NCBI GenBank assembly: GCA_043783625.1
Contig: JAYVZE010000151.1
Location: 1 to 64,000 of the forward strand
Source: JAFDVL01 sp043783625
GTDB taxonomy: Bacteria > Acidobacteriota > Blastocatellia > RBC074
Direction of reading: 5' to 3'
DNA: 64,000 nucleotides
The stretch's first letter is position 1; the number at the start of each line of letters is the position of its first letter. The position numbers and the translations under genes are program-made. Under the pieces are notes generated by a model that did no database searches, was not told where the DNA came from, and was given only the letters and a program-made list of their open reading frames with translations. Of the stretch, positions 51,880 to 61,792 are shown piece after piece.

Positions 51880-52728
51880 ATGACAACTGCTCCTGAACGC
51901 CGTCGTGCGATTATTTATCTGATTATTGCTGCCTTACTTTTCAGCACGGGTGGATTGCTGATTAAGTTGATTCAATTGCCTGCGCTGGCTGTCGCTGGAG
52001 GACGCAGCGCGATTGCAGCTATTGTTATTTTACTGTTTATTCGTCGCCCGAAATTCACGTGGTCGGCAACACAAATCGGATGCGCCATTGCCTATTGCGG
52101 GACGGTAATATTTTTTGTGTTGGCTAATAAAAATACAACGGCGGCGAATGCGATTTTATTGCAATACACGGCTCCGGTTTACATTGCATTATTGAGCTAT
52201 TGGATTTTGAAAGAGCGGACAACCTTGCTGGATTGGCTGACTATCGTTTTAGTTTTAGGTGGGATGTTACTGTTTTTATTGGATGGCTTGAGCGCGGGGA
52301 ATTGGATCGGAAACATTTATGCATTAATTAGTGCGGTGGCGTATGCGCTGCTGGCGCTGCTGCTGCGCAAGCAAAAAGACGAATCTCCATTTGAATCCGT
52401 TTTACTCGGAAATATTTTGACTGCGGTGATCGGATTACCTGCGTTCTTCGGTCAGGTTCCGAATGCCAATAGCGTGATCGGATTATTATTACTTGGAATT
52501 TTTCAGCTTGGATTGGCGTACGTTTTATTTACCAAAGCTACGAAGTTTGTCAGTGCGCTGGAGGTTTCATTGATTACTGTGATTGAACCAATTTTGAATC
52601 CGCTCTGGGTAGTTCTGACGATTGGCGAAAAACCGTCCGTCTTAGCCTTGCTTGGCGGAGTCATAGTGGTTGGTGCAGTGGTCGGGCGCGGGGTTTTGAG
52701 CAACCGATTTCAGCCCGCTACAACTTAG
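51880..52728 (+). CDS. EamA family transporter
   Basis: 282 residues with ten predicted membrane helices in two EamA repeats (IIAALLFSTGGLLIKLI; then SALEVSLITVIEPILNPLWVVLTIGEKPS). Drug/metabolite transporter superfamily; substrate unknown. Convergent with the GT39-like gene, overlapping it by 11 bases at the 3' ends. Confidence 0.85.
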   Translation: MTTAPERRRAIIYLIIAALLFSTGGLLIKLIQLPALAVAGGRSAIAAIVILLFIRRPKFTWSATQIGCAIAYCGTVIFFVLANKNTTAANAILLQYTAPVYIALLSYWILKERTTLLDWLTIVLVLGGMLLFLLDGLSAGNWIGNIYALISAVAYALLALLLRKQKDESPFESVLLGNILTAVIGLPAFFGQVPNANSVIGLLLLGIFQLGLAYVLFTKATKFVSALEVSLITVIEPILNPLWVVLTIGEKPSVLALLGGVIVVGAVVGRGVLSNRFQPATT

Positions 52729-54298
52729 GCTTATACAAAATAAATTTCGGATCGTCATTGACCCACGCCGCCTGTAACCAATCCGGTGCAGTTTTTGGAT
52801 CACCCAGCGGAGCAAGTTCTTTCCGTGATTTTAATTCGCGTTTTCCGATGGCGATGTAATCTACGGGATTTTTCCCCAGCCATATTTTTAATTCATCCAA
52901 CGATTTCACCTGCGGGAAAAAGACCCAGGTTTGATTTGCGATAAACGGTAAGTGCGGTTTACGTGCGACAATTTTTAAGCTGCGAGGCGGAGGATTTTGC
53001 GATGCAAGAAACTTTGCAGCAGCGGGGATTTCGTTAGGATGATCGTTCAAAAAATTATTAAAACTACTTTTGGCATAAACGAATGAATGCGTCCAGAGTG
53101 CAAAAAATAAGATGATTGGAACGGATTTTTGCAGCGTCGTATTTACTGGCAGGAAATCTTTTTTACTGATCCAATCAAAGGTCTGAAATAAAAAATATAC
53201 AGCCAGCCCCGAATAACAAACTCCGATAAAAAAGAAGTATCGCGTTTCCCAATGATTCAATCCCATCAACAAAAAATAAGCCGTAATAATCAGCAAAAAT
53301 AAAATTACGGCTGAAGAATTACGCTTGATGAGTACTAATAAAAATCCGGCGAATCCAAGCAATCCAACGAAAGAAGAAACCAGCGAAGGATGCAGCGATT
53401 GCCAGATAATGGAAAAAAGATTTCCGAAATATCGAGTGAAAGCCTGCTTGGGATTATAAGCAATGACTTCGCCAAAAGAATGAAACTTCTCGCTCATTTT
53501 TCGTGTGCCATCCTGCGTGACTTCGCCGCCCGTGAGTTCAGGGTAAAACAGAGTCGCCATATTTAAATAATTTGCGTTGTAAAAAGGCGAGCCGTAATGC
53601 CGATAATTAGCAATGAGCCACGGGCTGGCAGCGAGGAAAAATACCGCCAGAAAAACAGTGGCGAGGATCAGCCGTTCGCGCCAGATTTTTTCAAAAAAAT
53701 TCAGAAATAAAATTGCGAAGATAAAACAGGCGACGAGAATTATTCCGTTGTAGCGCGTCAGATAGGTCACACCTGTGAAAAATCCTGTCAGCATAATTCG
53801 TGGATATAATGAAAAATAAGTTCCCGTAAAAATCACAATTGAAGTCAGGAACAGCATCAGGAAAAATATATCGGTCGTTGCCTGCAAAGAAAACTCAGGA
53901 AATTCTATGCCAACAATAGTGAGCAACGCCGCGCCGCCGCCTGTCCATTTTCCGAATAATCGCTTGAATAAAACAAATGTCAGCCAGACGCAAAACACTG
54001 CACTGAAAATTGAAATCCATTTCCCTGCCACAAAAACATCTCCGGTGAGCTTTGTCACCGAAGACAAAAGAGCGGGATAGCCGGGGCCTTGAAATTCATT
54101 GGCAGGGAATTGCCCGGCGGTAAGACGGGCCGCATCAGGCGCATAAAGGTGATAGAAATCCGTTTCTGTCGCGTACGTTCCGAATGGATGTTGACGAGAA
54201 AACCCGATAAGAAAGACAAAATAAACGAGGCATAGTATGACTGCAATGAGGGCAGAAGGCGGAGTGCGGAGGGTGGAATGCAGAGTTTGATGATTCAT
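52718..54298 (-). CDS. Membrane glycosyltransferase of the GT39/ArnT type
   Basis: About 526 residues from the ATG at 54298; a longer frame begins at 54358 inside a repeat. Around eleven membrane helices, with the typical first periplasmic loop (YATETDFYHLYAPDAARLTAGQFP, acidic residues in TETD) and a soluble C-terminal part. The family moves a sugar from a lipid carrier to a protein or lipid. Residues 5-15 are coded by heptad repeats. Confidence 0.75.
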   Translation of the reverse strand: MNHQTLHSTLRTPPSALIAVILCLVYFVFLIGFSRQHPFGTYATETDFYHLYAPDAARLTAGQFPANEFQGPGYPALLSSVTKLTGDVFVAGKWISIFSAVFCVWLTFVLFKRLFGKWTGGGAALLTIVGIEFPEFSLQATTDIFFLMLFLTSIVIFTGTYFSLYPRIMLTGFFTGVTYLTRYNGIILVACFIFAILFLNFFEKIWRERLILATVFLAVFFLAASPWLIANYRHYGSPFYNANYLNMATLFYPELTGGEVTQDGTRKMSEKFHSFGEVIAYNPKQAFTRYFGNLFSIIWQSLHPSLVSSFVGLLGFAGFLLVLIKRNSSAVILFLLIITAYFLLMGLNHWETRYFFFIGVCYSGLAVYFLFQTFDWISKKDFLPVNTTLQKSVPIILFFALWTHSFVYAKSSFNNFLNDHPNEIPAAAKFLASQNPPPRSLKIVARKPHLPFIANQTWVFFPQVKSLDELKIWLGKNPVDYIAIGKRELKSRKELAPLGDPKTAPDWLQAAWVNDDPKFILYKPKL

Positions 54299-54366
54299 TG
54301 ATTTTAAGAACAGGGAGTCTACGAATAATGCTGCAATTCCGCAATCCGCACTCCCCATTCCGCACT
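54254..54366. repeat. Heptanucleotide repeat pair at the start of the GT39-like gene
   Basis: GGAGTGC, GGAGGGT and GGAATGC at 54261-54281, and CCGCAAT, CCGCACT, CCCCATT and CCGCACT at 54339-54366. The two blocks are roughly inverted copies. The first lies within the coding sequence, the second between this gene and the GMC gene stop (54369). Confidence 0.75.
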
Positions 54367-54368
54367 CG

Positions 54369-56129
54369 TTACAGGTTTTTCTTTTTCATTTCGTCCATCA
54401 TATATTCCGAAGCGCGCCAGCTTAACGCCATAATTGTTAAGGTCGGATTTTTATGAGTTCCCGACGCGAATGCTGATGCGTCCATCACGAATAAATTCTT
54501 AACATCCCACGATTGATTGAATTGATTCAGCACCGAAGTTTTTTTATCACTGCCCATGTGAACCGTTCCCATTTCGTGAATTGAATGTCCGGCAACATCC
54601 GGAGCTTTCGGTAATCGTATGTCTACCGCTTTTGCCGCCGCGAAAATTTCTTCGTACGTTTTCTTGACGTATTTGAACATATTCAAGTCGTTGTCGTTCC
54701 ATTTGTAATTAACTTTCAGAACGGGACTTCCCCATTTATCTTTGACGCTGCTGTCCAGTTCGACGAATTTATCTGCGCCGGGGAGCATTTCTCCGTGACA
54801 CGCAAGCGAGACGCGCGTTCCTTGCCAGCGACGAATTTCTTTCTTGAAATCAATCCCGAACCCGGCTGTATTTTTTGGATTTTTGTCGGGCTTCGAGCGT
54901 TGGCGCACGGAAGGTTCAATCTGAAACCCACGCAGAAAATCACGCTTTTCATCAGGGCGAAAATATCCAAACCACGGGAAAATAATATGCGAACCGCCGA
55001 TGCCGTCCCCGGCTTCACGGTCAGCAAAACTCAGGTCGGGCAAATAGGCTTGTGCGCCGACATCCAAGTGTTCGATGAAGTTTTTGCCGATTTGTCCGCT
55101 CGAATTTGCAACCCCTGAGAGCAACAAAAGCCGCGTTGTTTCCAGCGTTCCGCAACCAAGCACCACTACGCGGGCTTTGATTTCTTTTTGCTCACCCGTG
55201 GCTTTATCAATGTACGTGACTCCGCTGGCTAAGCCTTTGCTATCAACATTCACCTTACTGGCCATCGCATTGGGAATCAACGTGAAGGTCTTCGGATATT
55301 TTTCAAGTAACGGCATGACTTGCCGAAAGGCGGAGTTGTAATATGACCAGGTCTCGCAACCATCGTCGCATCCGGCACAGTAGTGGCAGGACGGCAAATC
55401 TTTATCAAATAATTTTGTAATCGCAGGATTCGGGCGATACGGTTTCGTCAGCATCGCACGGCGCACATGCATCGCACGAATGCCTAATTTTTCTCCGGCT
55501 TTTTTCAAAAAATAATCGGGGCATTTCAAGGCGACAGGCGGCAAAAAATTATCTGCATCAGGAAAATCAGGGTGATTTTCTTTGGCTCCGCACACGCCCA
55601 TAAAAATTTCAGCTTTGTCGTAATAAGGCGAAATATCTTTGTAAGTAAGCGGCCAATCGTTTCCCGCGCCGTCGCGTGAGCGCATTTTGAAATCGTTTTC
55701 ATTGAAGCGATTGGCATAGCGTCCCCAGAACATCGTGCGTCCGCCGACATTGCGGGCGCGCATCCATTCATAAGGCGTTTCTTTCGGAGAAGTATACGGT
55801 TCATCAGGATTGGCATTTGTCGCATACGGATTCGGGCCAAAGACATATTTCTTGCGCATTTCATCGGCGGGAGATTCACTCTTAAAACCGTGATGCGGGT
55901 CTTCATAAGGAAACGGATCGTGATAAGCAAAATCCGCAAATGGTTTGCGAATAGGCCCGGCTTCCAGCATGACAACCTTGAGTCCGCCTTCGACCAAGAC
56001 CTGTGCGGTAGTGCCTCCGGCAGCTCCTGATCCAATAATCAATACGTCGTACTCAGGAACTTGTTTTTGAAGAGCGGGTGCGGCAGTCGTTTTTTTCGCA
56101 GGGGTAGATTTTTTCTTACGCTGGAACAT
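54369..56129 (-). CDS. GMC family oxidoreductase
   Basis: 586 residues. FAD-binding VLIIGSGAAGGTTAQVLVEGG, a substrate domain, a Cys-rich patch (CHYCAGCDDGCETW) and a C-terminal active-site region with VAGHSIHEMGTVHMGSD and GTHKNPTLTIMALSWRASEYM (His-Asn pair). It oxidises an alcohol or sugar; electron acceptor is likely a cytochrome rather than oxygen but is not shown. The short Lys/Pro-rich N-terminus has no clear Tat signal. Confidence 0.85.
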   Translation of the reverse strand: MFQRKKKSTPAKKTTAAPALQKQVPEYDVLIIGSGAAGGTTAQVLVEGGLKVVMLEAGPIRKPFADFAYHDPFPYEDPHHGFKSESPADEMRKKYVFGPNPYATNANPDEPYTSPKETPYEWMRARNVGGRTMFWGRYANRFNENDFKMRSRDGAGNDWPLTYKDISPYYDKAEIFMGVCGAKENHPDFPDADNFLPPVALKCPDYFLKKAGEKLGIRAMHVRRAMLTKPYRPNPAITKLFDKDLPSCHYCAGCDDGCETWSYYNSAFRQVMPLLEKYPKTFTLIPNAMASKVNVDSKGLASGVTYIDKATGEQKEIKARVVVLGCGTLETTRLLLLSGVANSSGQIGKNFIEHLDVGAQAYLPDLSFADREAGDGIGGSHIIFPWFGYFRPDEKRDFLRGFQIEPSVRQRSKPDKNPKNTAGFGIDFKKEIRRWQGTRVSLACHGEMLPGADKFVELDSSVKDKWGSPVLKVNYKWNDNDLNMFKYVKKTYEEIFAAAKAVDIRLPKAPDVAGHSIHEMGTVHMGSDKKTSVLNQFNQSWDVKNLFVMDASAFASGTHKNPTLTIMALSWRASEYMMDEMKKKNL

Positions 56130-56309
56130 AGTTTATTAAACCTCAGATGAAAGGTACCAAATTCATGCTCATTCTAAAGATCGGTGCAGACGTTGTCCAG
56201 CAGGCAATAGAGCAGAGGAGCCGGACAGAACAAATGATTGAAAATCCAATGCCAGCGTGATATACAAGCTATGACGAACAACCTCTTGAAAATCAGGTGA
56301 ATAACACAA

Positions 56310-56386
<77 letters not shown>

Positions 56387-56463
56387 AACATTTCTAAAAC
56401 TAAACTTATGATCGGGGAGGCGGCACAAGTCGCCTTTGGTTTTTTCAACGAAGGGATTTTACA

Positions 56464-57417
56464 GTGAGCAATTTATATTTAGTGACAGGCGGAGCAGGTT
56501 TCATTGGTTCGCATATTTCTACCGCATTAATTAATCGTGGAGATCGCGTTCGCGTGTTGGATAATTTATCAACCGGGCATCGTCACAATCTGACACATCT
56601 CGCAGGTCAGGTTGAATTCATCGAAGGTAGTATCTGCGATGCAGAAATTACAAACAAAGCGATGGAAGGCGTTCACGTTGTATTCCATGAAGCGGCGATT
56701 CCGTCGGTTCCGCGCTCCGTGGCGAATCCACGCGAAAGCCACGAGGCAAACGTCAATGGAACTTTCAATGTGTTGATGGCAGCGAAAGAAGCAGGCGTGA
56801 AAAGGTTGGTTTTTGCGGCTTCAAGTTCGGCGTATGGTGAAACGGAAGTGTTGCCGAAGCACGAAGCGATGTATCCGAATCCGCTTTCACCTTATGCGGC
56901 GCATAAAGTTTTCGGCGAATTTTATTGTCAGGTTTTCAGTCGTGTTTATGGTTTGGAAACAGTTGCGCTCAGATATTTCAATGTTTTTGGCCCACGCCAG
57001 GACCCTACGTCACAATACTCAGGCGTGATTTCTAAATTCGTGACTTCGTTATTGGCAAATCAGTCTCCCACAATTTTTGGTGATGGCGAGCAATCGCGCG
57101 ATTTCACGTACATTGATAATGTCGTAGATGCAAACCTCCGTGCTGCCGAAGCCGCTGAGGCTAGTGGCAATGTCGTGAATGTCGGAGTCGGCACGCGAAT
57201 TACGTTGAATGAATTACAAGCCGAATTACAAAAAATTCTGGGGACGAATTTGACGGTGAAATATGAAGCTCCGCGTGCCGGAGACGTTCGTCACTCATTA
57301 GCTGAGATTTCAAAAACGGAAAGAGTCATTGGCTACAAACCAGTTGTTCCTTTTGCCGAAGGTTTGCGGCGTACCGTTGAATGGTACAAAGAAAGCGCGA
57401 AGCAGGCAGCGGCGTAA
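56464..57417 (+). CDS. NAD-dependent sugar epimerase, UDP-GlcNAc 4-epimerase (WbpP)-like
   Basis: 317 residues, extended short-chain dehydrogenase. LVTGGAGFIGSHIS binds NAD; catalytic ASSSAYG and YAAHK (Tyr-Lys pair); RYFNVFGPRQDPTSQYSGVI and DGEQSRDFTYIDNVVDAN are typical of GalE/WbpP. It probably interconverts UDP-hexose or UDP-N-acetylhexosamine epimers for surface sugars. Start is GTG. Confidence 0.85.
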   Translation: MSNLYLVTGGAGFIGSHISTALINRGDRVRVLDNLSTGHRHNLTHLAGQVEFIEGSICDAEITNKAMEGVHVVFHEAAIPSVPRSVANPRESHEANVNGTFNVLMAAKEAGVKRLVFAASSSAYGETEVLPKHEAMYPNPLSPYAAHKVFGEFYCQVFSRVYGLETVALRYFNVFGPRQDPTSQYSGVISKFVTSLLANQSPTIFGDGEQSRDFTYIDNVVDANLRAAEAAEASGNVVNVGVGTRITLNELQAELQKILGTNLTVKYEAPRAGDVRHSLAEISKTERVIGYKPVVPFAEGLRRTVEWYKESAKQAAA

Positions 57418-57420
57418 ATT

Positions 57421-57500
57421 AAAATGCAGAAGCCCGCACGCAGTAAGGACGCCAGTTCACAAGAAAAGTCGCCCTTACTGCGTGCGGGCTTCTGCATTTT
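57421..57500. repeat. REP-like palindrome (family 1)
   Basis: 31-bp arms at 57421-57451 and 57470-57500 with one mismatch, starting four bases after the epimerase stop codon. It probably ends that transcript. Confidence 0.9.
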
Positions 57501-57581
57501 AATATGGCAGTTGAAAAACTGTCACATCTCACATCTTGAAATTGCATCGGAGGTTTAATCTGTAAAGCAAGAGAAACATCT

Positions 57582-58337
57582 ATGCAGTACCTTCAAAACC
57601 TATCCTCGCGCACAAAAATTCTCATCATCATTTTAATATCAGTAGCGACTGCAATTCTGGTTGCACAGTTGCCGGGCATTCCCCAAGCACTGGATTATCA
57701 CGACTTCGCAGATCATCGAATATTTTTTGGCATCCCGAATTTTTGGAATGTAGCTTCTAACCTTGCCTTCACGTTGGCTGGATTGTCAGGAGTATTTTTC
57801 CTCTTCAGCCGCGAAGCTCAGTTGCCGTGGCGCGACAAAGTTCTATACCTGATGTTTTTTGCCGGAGTAATTCTAACCAGCGCAGGGTCAGCGTATTATC
57901 ACCTTGCGCCCGACAATGAACGATTAGTCTGGGATCGCCTCCCAATGACAGTTGTTGCAATGTCACTATTAGCCGCAATCATTGCCGAACGAATCAGCGC
58001 AAAAACCGGAATTACAATTTTTCTGCCACTGCTTGCACTCGGCATCGGCAGCGTAGTGTATTGGCAACGATTCGATGATTTGCGACCGTATGGATTTGTC
58101 ATATTCTTTCCAATGCTACTGGTTCCGATGCTGATTGCCCTATTTCCAGATAAGAATTCATCAGGACAATACCTTTTATATTTGGTTGGATTTTATATGC
58201 TGGCAAAGCTATGTGAATATTTTGATCCGCAGATTTTTGCAGATGGCGGAGTACTCAGCGGGCATACTCTCAAACACGTCATTGCAGCATTGGGTCTATT
58301 TCAGGTGGTGCTAATGATTCGAGAAAAGAAGGTTTAA
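57582..58337 (+). CDS. Alkaline ceramidase-like membrane protein
   Basis: 251 residues with about seven membrane helices. Conserved family pieces: FWNVASNLAFTLAGL, SAYYHLAPDNERLVWDRLPM (zinc-ligand His, Asp) and SGHTLKHVIAA. These match the alkaline phytoceramidase family of the CREST superfamily. It would cleave an amide-linked acyl chain, although the bacterial substrate is not known. Confidence 0.75.
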   Translation: MQYLQNLSSRTKILIIILISVATAILVAQLPGIPQALDYHDFADHRIFFGIPNFWNVASNLAFTLAGLSGVFFLFSREAQLPWRDKVLYLMFFAGVILTSAGSAYYHLAPDNERLVWDRLPMTVVAMSLLAAIIAERISAKTGITIFLPLLALGIGSVVYWQRFDDLRPYGFVIFFPMLLVPMLIALFPDKNSSGQYLLYLVGFYMLAKLCEYFDPQIFADGGVLSGHTLKHVIAALGLFQVVLMIREKKV

Positions 58338-58439
58338 GAGATTTTTCATTCATCCCTTAAATCAACAAAATTTGAAAGCCTCCAACCGCCGTGCTACGAT
58401 GCCGATTCGATAAAAATTCCTTTTGATAGGCTTTATTTC

Positions 58440-59237
58440 ATGCGAATTTGCATTTTGGGTAGTGGCAGTTCTGGCAACGCTACATTGATTGTAGCGGGAG
58501 AGACTCGTGTCTTAGTTGATTGCGGTTTGAGCGGTAAAGAAACCATGCGCCGCATTCAGGAAGTTGGCGAAGACCCGCACAAAATTAATGCCGTTGTCAT
58601 CACGCACGAACACGGAGACCACGCCAGCGGTTTGCATGTCGTGTCAAAAACCCTTTCTGCTCCGGTCTTTATTTCTACCGCGACATTAACCGCCTGCAAG
58701 CTCGGCGAAAAACAAAAAAACGTGAAGCGCGGCGATGAGATTTCTTCGGCGCAGGATTTTGCCGTTGGAGAAATAAAATTCCATCCGTTTTCGATCCCGC
58801 ATGATGCCGCCGATCCTTTCGCTTTTACGCTTGAACATAAAGGCATCAAAGTCGGCATGGCGGTTGACCTCGGCTACTATCACGGCTTAGCCGCCGAGCG
58901 TTTTCGTGATTGTGATGCGTTAGTTTTAGAGTCAAATTACGAAACGGATATGCTGCGAGCTTGCACGTATTATCCGTGGTCGTTGAAGCAAAGAATTATG
59001 GGACGGCACGGGCATGTTTCTAATGATGAATTATCGCGCTTTCTGCGGGAAGATTTCGACGGCAAAGCGCAGCATATTGTTTTGGCACATTTATCGCAAA
59101 ATTCCAACCATCCAGAGGTTGCACGAATTGCGGCAATTCAGGCCTTGCAGGAACGATCCCCATTATTCTCAGCCGATGCTGAACGCCGCGTCAGCATTGC
59201 CAATTATGCCAAACCTAGTGAGTGGATAGAGCTATGA
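58440..59237 (+). CDS. MBL-fold metallo-hydrolase, YycJ/WalJ-like
   Basis: 265 residues. MRICILGSGSSGNATLI then ITHEHGDHASGL (metal site HxHxDH), AVDLGYY, ALVLESNYE and HLSQNSNHPEVA. Predicted nuclease-like exonuclease of the WalJ family, thought to work in DNA repair. Ends with an ATGA overlap with the next gene. Confidence 0.88.
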   Translation: MRICILGSGSSGNATLIVAGETRVLVDCGLSGKETMRRIQEVGEDPHKINAVVITHEHGDHASGLHVVSKTLSAPVFISTATLTACKLGEKQKNVKRGDEISSAQDFAVGEIKFHPFSIPHDAADPFAFTLEHKGIKVGMAVDLGYYHGLAAERFRDCDALVLESNYETDMLRACTYYPWSLKQRIMGRHGHVSNDELSRFLREDFDGKAQHIVLAHLSQNSNHPEVARIAAIQALQERSPLFSADAERRVSIANYAKPSEWIEL

Positions 59238-60388
59238 GAAAGAAGCGCGGAGGACAGAATGCGGAATGCGGAATGCTGCTTTTTGCCGCGTTACTTTTTA
59301 CTGTAATTAGTCTCTTTTCTGCTTCATCTTTTGCCCAATCCGGTCGCAAAAATCCAACCACAAAAAACCCTTCAGAAAAAGCTGACATCCGCATTGATAC
59401 CAGCGAAGTCAGAGTTCCTATTCGCGCTTATAATAGTGTCGGGAAGCCGTTAACTGATCTCGCTCCAAAAGATTTTGTAGTTATTGAAAATGGAATGGGA
59501 AGGCAGGTCACGAACTTGAAATTTGAGCCGGCTAATATTTTGCTGGTGCTGGATTTGAGTAATGAAATTGGTACTTTCAAGAACGGCGAAAGCGACCGCA
59601 TCAATATTTATTCCGAACATAAAGACTACGAAAAAATCGAAGATAAAGATTTGATCCGACAAAAGCCGCGTCCTTTAATCGAAGACCCGGCTCCGCGCGA
59701 ATTCGCTTATAATTTTGTCGATAATTTAGCCGCCACTGACCGCGTAGCCATTATTCAATATTCGGATAAAACACAATTAATTCAGGACTGGACGCTGGAT
59801 CATAAAGCTGCACGTGAAGCCTTGTCCTCTAAATTTCGAGTTGGCATTAAATCAACTTTTCATGATGCGTTGGCACTTTCCGCAAAGAAACTTGAAGAAT
59901 GCCAAACGGGTCGGCGCGTGATTGTTTTGTTGAGTGATGGTTTTGATTCAGCCAGTAAGATTTCGCGTACCAAAGCGATGGATGCGCTGATGAAAACTGA
60001 GGCTTCAATTTTTGTCGTGAGCTGGACGGAACTGCTCCGCTCAGAAGTTATCAAAGCCATGCAATGGAACGGCACGAATGAAGCAGCGGGCAGTCGCAAG
60101 TTCAAACGACATGAAGAATTCGTGAATTTTCTACGCAAATTAGACGGTAAGGAAACAGAGTTGAAAGCACTGGCCGAACTTACCGGCGGAGAGTTTTACT
60201 TGCCCATGCGTTTCAAATTTTTTGTGCGCCAACCACCTGAAATCATCAGAGATATTGGCACACAATATACGTTGAGTTACCTGACAGAAAAAGATTTTGT
60301 AGACGCTAATTTTCGTTCGATTCAAGTCCTGGGCGCACGTTCAGGGTTAACTGTGAAAGCCCGACAACGAAGGTATAGCGGAGATTAA
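59234..60388 (+). CDS. Secreted VWFA-like protein, acidobacterial type, degenerate MIDAS
   Basis: 384 residues from the ATG at 59234 (ATGA overlap with the upstream stop). Signal peptide FAALLFTVISLFSASSFAQ. Then IDTSEVRVPIRAYNSVGKPLTDL, the same lead as in the protein at 33643-34713, and a VWA domain. The metal site is altered: ILLVLDLSNEIG in place of DxSxS, so only part of the MIDAS stays; IVLLSDGFDSA is kept. Residues about 8-13 (NAECGM) are coded by heptad repeats. Confidence 0.75.
   Translation: MRKKRGGQNAECGMLLFAALLFTVISLFSASSFAQSGRKNPTTKNPSEKADIRIDTSEVRVPIRAYNSVGKPLTDLAPKDFVVIENGMGRQVTNLKFEPANILLVLDLSNEIGTFKNGESDRINIYSEHKDYEKIEDKDLIRQKPRPLIEDPAPREFAYNFVDNLAATDRVAIIQYSDKTQLIQDWTLDHKAAREALSSKFRVGIKSTFHDALALSAKKLEECQTGRRVIVLLSDGFDSASKISRTKAMDALMKTEASIFVVSWTELLRSEVIKAMQWNGTNEAAGSRKFKRHEEFVNFLRKLDGKETELKALAELTGGEFYLPMRFKFFVRQPPEIIRDIGTQYTLSYLTEKDFVDANFRSIQVLGARSGLTVKARQRRYSGD
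59247..59280. repeat. Heptanucleotide repeat near the start of the VWFA-like gene
   Basis: Units GCGGAGG, ACAGAAT, GCGGAAT, GCGGAAT and a partial GC. In frame and translated within the signal-peptide lead. Confidence 0.7.
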
Positions 60389-60392
60389 TTTA

Positions 60393-60468
60393 GGTACAGT
60401 ACAAGGAGCGGTAGCGGCTTGGTAACTATAGAGATTTACCAAGTCGCTACTGCTCCCTGTATCGTACC
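60393..60468. repeat. Inverted repeat upstream of purB
   Basis: Arms GGTACAGTACAAGGAGCGGT and on (60393-60425) against 60436-60468, imperfect (four or so mismatches), loop of 10 bases. It starts four bases after the VWFA stop and ends 20 before purB. Confidence 0.8.
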
Positions 60469-60488
60469 AATCAACAAGGAACTTAGAA

Positions 60489-61787
60489 ATGATCGGTCGT
60501 TACACCCTGCCCGAAATGGGCGCAATTTGGACAGAAGAAAATAAATATCGCAAATGGCTCGAAGTCGAAATTGCTGCTTGTCAGGCGAATGCCGAAGCGG
60601 GCGACATCCCGATGGAAGCCGTCGCAGTCATCCGCGAAAAAGCTGCATTCACGGTTGAGCGTATTCATGAACTCGAAAAAACTACCGACCACGACGTGAT
60701 CGCGTTCACTACAAATTTAGCTGAAAACATTGGCGAAGAAGCGCGGTGGGTGCATTACGGCTTAACTTCTTCTGACGTAGTTGACACCGCGAACGGTATG
60801 TTGATGCGCGAGGCGGGCGATATGATTATCGCCAAATTGCAAACGCTCAGCGACCTGCTTAAGCGCAAAGCGTTCGAGTACAAAGATATGCCGATGATCG
60901 GGCGCACACACGGAATCCATGCGGAGCCGACCACAATGGGAATGACGTTTGCACTGTGGTTTGAAGAAAATCGCCGCAACATTGATCGGATGCAACGCGC
61001 GCGCGACGGCATCAGCTACGGCAAATTATCCGGCGCAGTCGGCACGTTCGCGCATCTCGAACCGGAAATCGAAGAGCGCGCGTGTTTCCTGCTCGGACTC
61101 AAGCCTGCCAATATTTCTACGCAAGTCATTCAGCGTGATCGTTATTCCGAATTTGTTTGCACGCTGGCAATCATCGCTTCATCGCTGGAAAAAATCGCGC
61201 TACAAATTCGGCATTGGCAACGCACTGAAGTCCGCGAAGCCCACGAATTTTTTAAGCCCGGACAAAAAGGCTCATCCGCCATGCCGCACAAACGCAACCC
61301 GATTTTGTCGGAGCGCATTTGCGGCTTGGCGCGGGTAGTTCGTGGCTACGCAATGACTGCATTGGAAAATAATGCGCTGTGGCACGAACGCGATATTTCG
61401 CATTCCGGCGCAGAGCGCGTGATCTTGCCGGACTCATGCATTTCGTTAGATTACATGCTGGCGAAAATGACTTCGTTGCTGGATAAGTTGGTTATTAACG
61501 AAAAACAATTGCTGGCGAATTTAAATCTAACGCGCGGTCTCGTGTTTTCAGGACAATTACTGCTTGAACTCGCGGCGGCAGGCGCACAACGCGAAGAGGC
61601 GTATTACTGGGTGCAACGCAACGCGCTGAATTCGTGGGACAACGGTTTGGATTTCCGCGAATTAGTCACGAATGATCCAGACATTTCTAAGCTGCTGAAT
61701 GCGGAAAAAATCGAACGCGCATTTGACGTGCGAACACGACTCCGAAATATTGATCGTGTCTTCGAACGTGTCTTCGGAAAGGATTAA
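60489..61787 (+). CDS. purB: Adenylosuccinate lyase
   Basis: 432 residues, the short bacterial (Thermotoga/Bacillus-like) type. Signature GSSAMPHKRNP at about 263, plus TSSDVVDTANG and GRTHGIHAEPTT with catalytic His. Works twice in purine synthesis: it releases fumarate from SAICAR and from adenylosuccinate. Confidence 0.96.
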   Translation: MIGRYTLPEMGAIWTEENKYRKWLEVEIAACQANAEAGDIPMEAVAVIREKAAFTVERIHELEKTTDHDVIAFTTNLAENIGEEARWVHYGLTSSDVVDTANGMLMREAGDMIIAKLQTLSDLLKRKAFEYKDMPMIGRTHGIHAEPTTMGMTFALWFEENRRNIDRMQRARDGISYGKLSGAVGTFAHLEPEIEERACFLLGLKPANISTQVIQRDRYSEFVCTLAIIASSLEKIALQIRHWQRTEVREAHEFFKPGQKGSSAMPHKRNPILSERICGLARVVRGYAMTALENNALWHERDISHSGAERVILPDSCISLDYMLAKMTSLLDKLVINEKQLLANLNLTRGLVFSGQLLLELAAAGAQREEAYYWVQRNALNSWDNGLDFRELVTNDPDISKLLNAEKIERAFDVRTRLRNIDRVFERVFGKD

Positions 61788-61792
61788 TAAAA

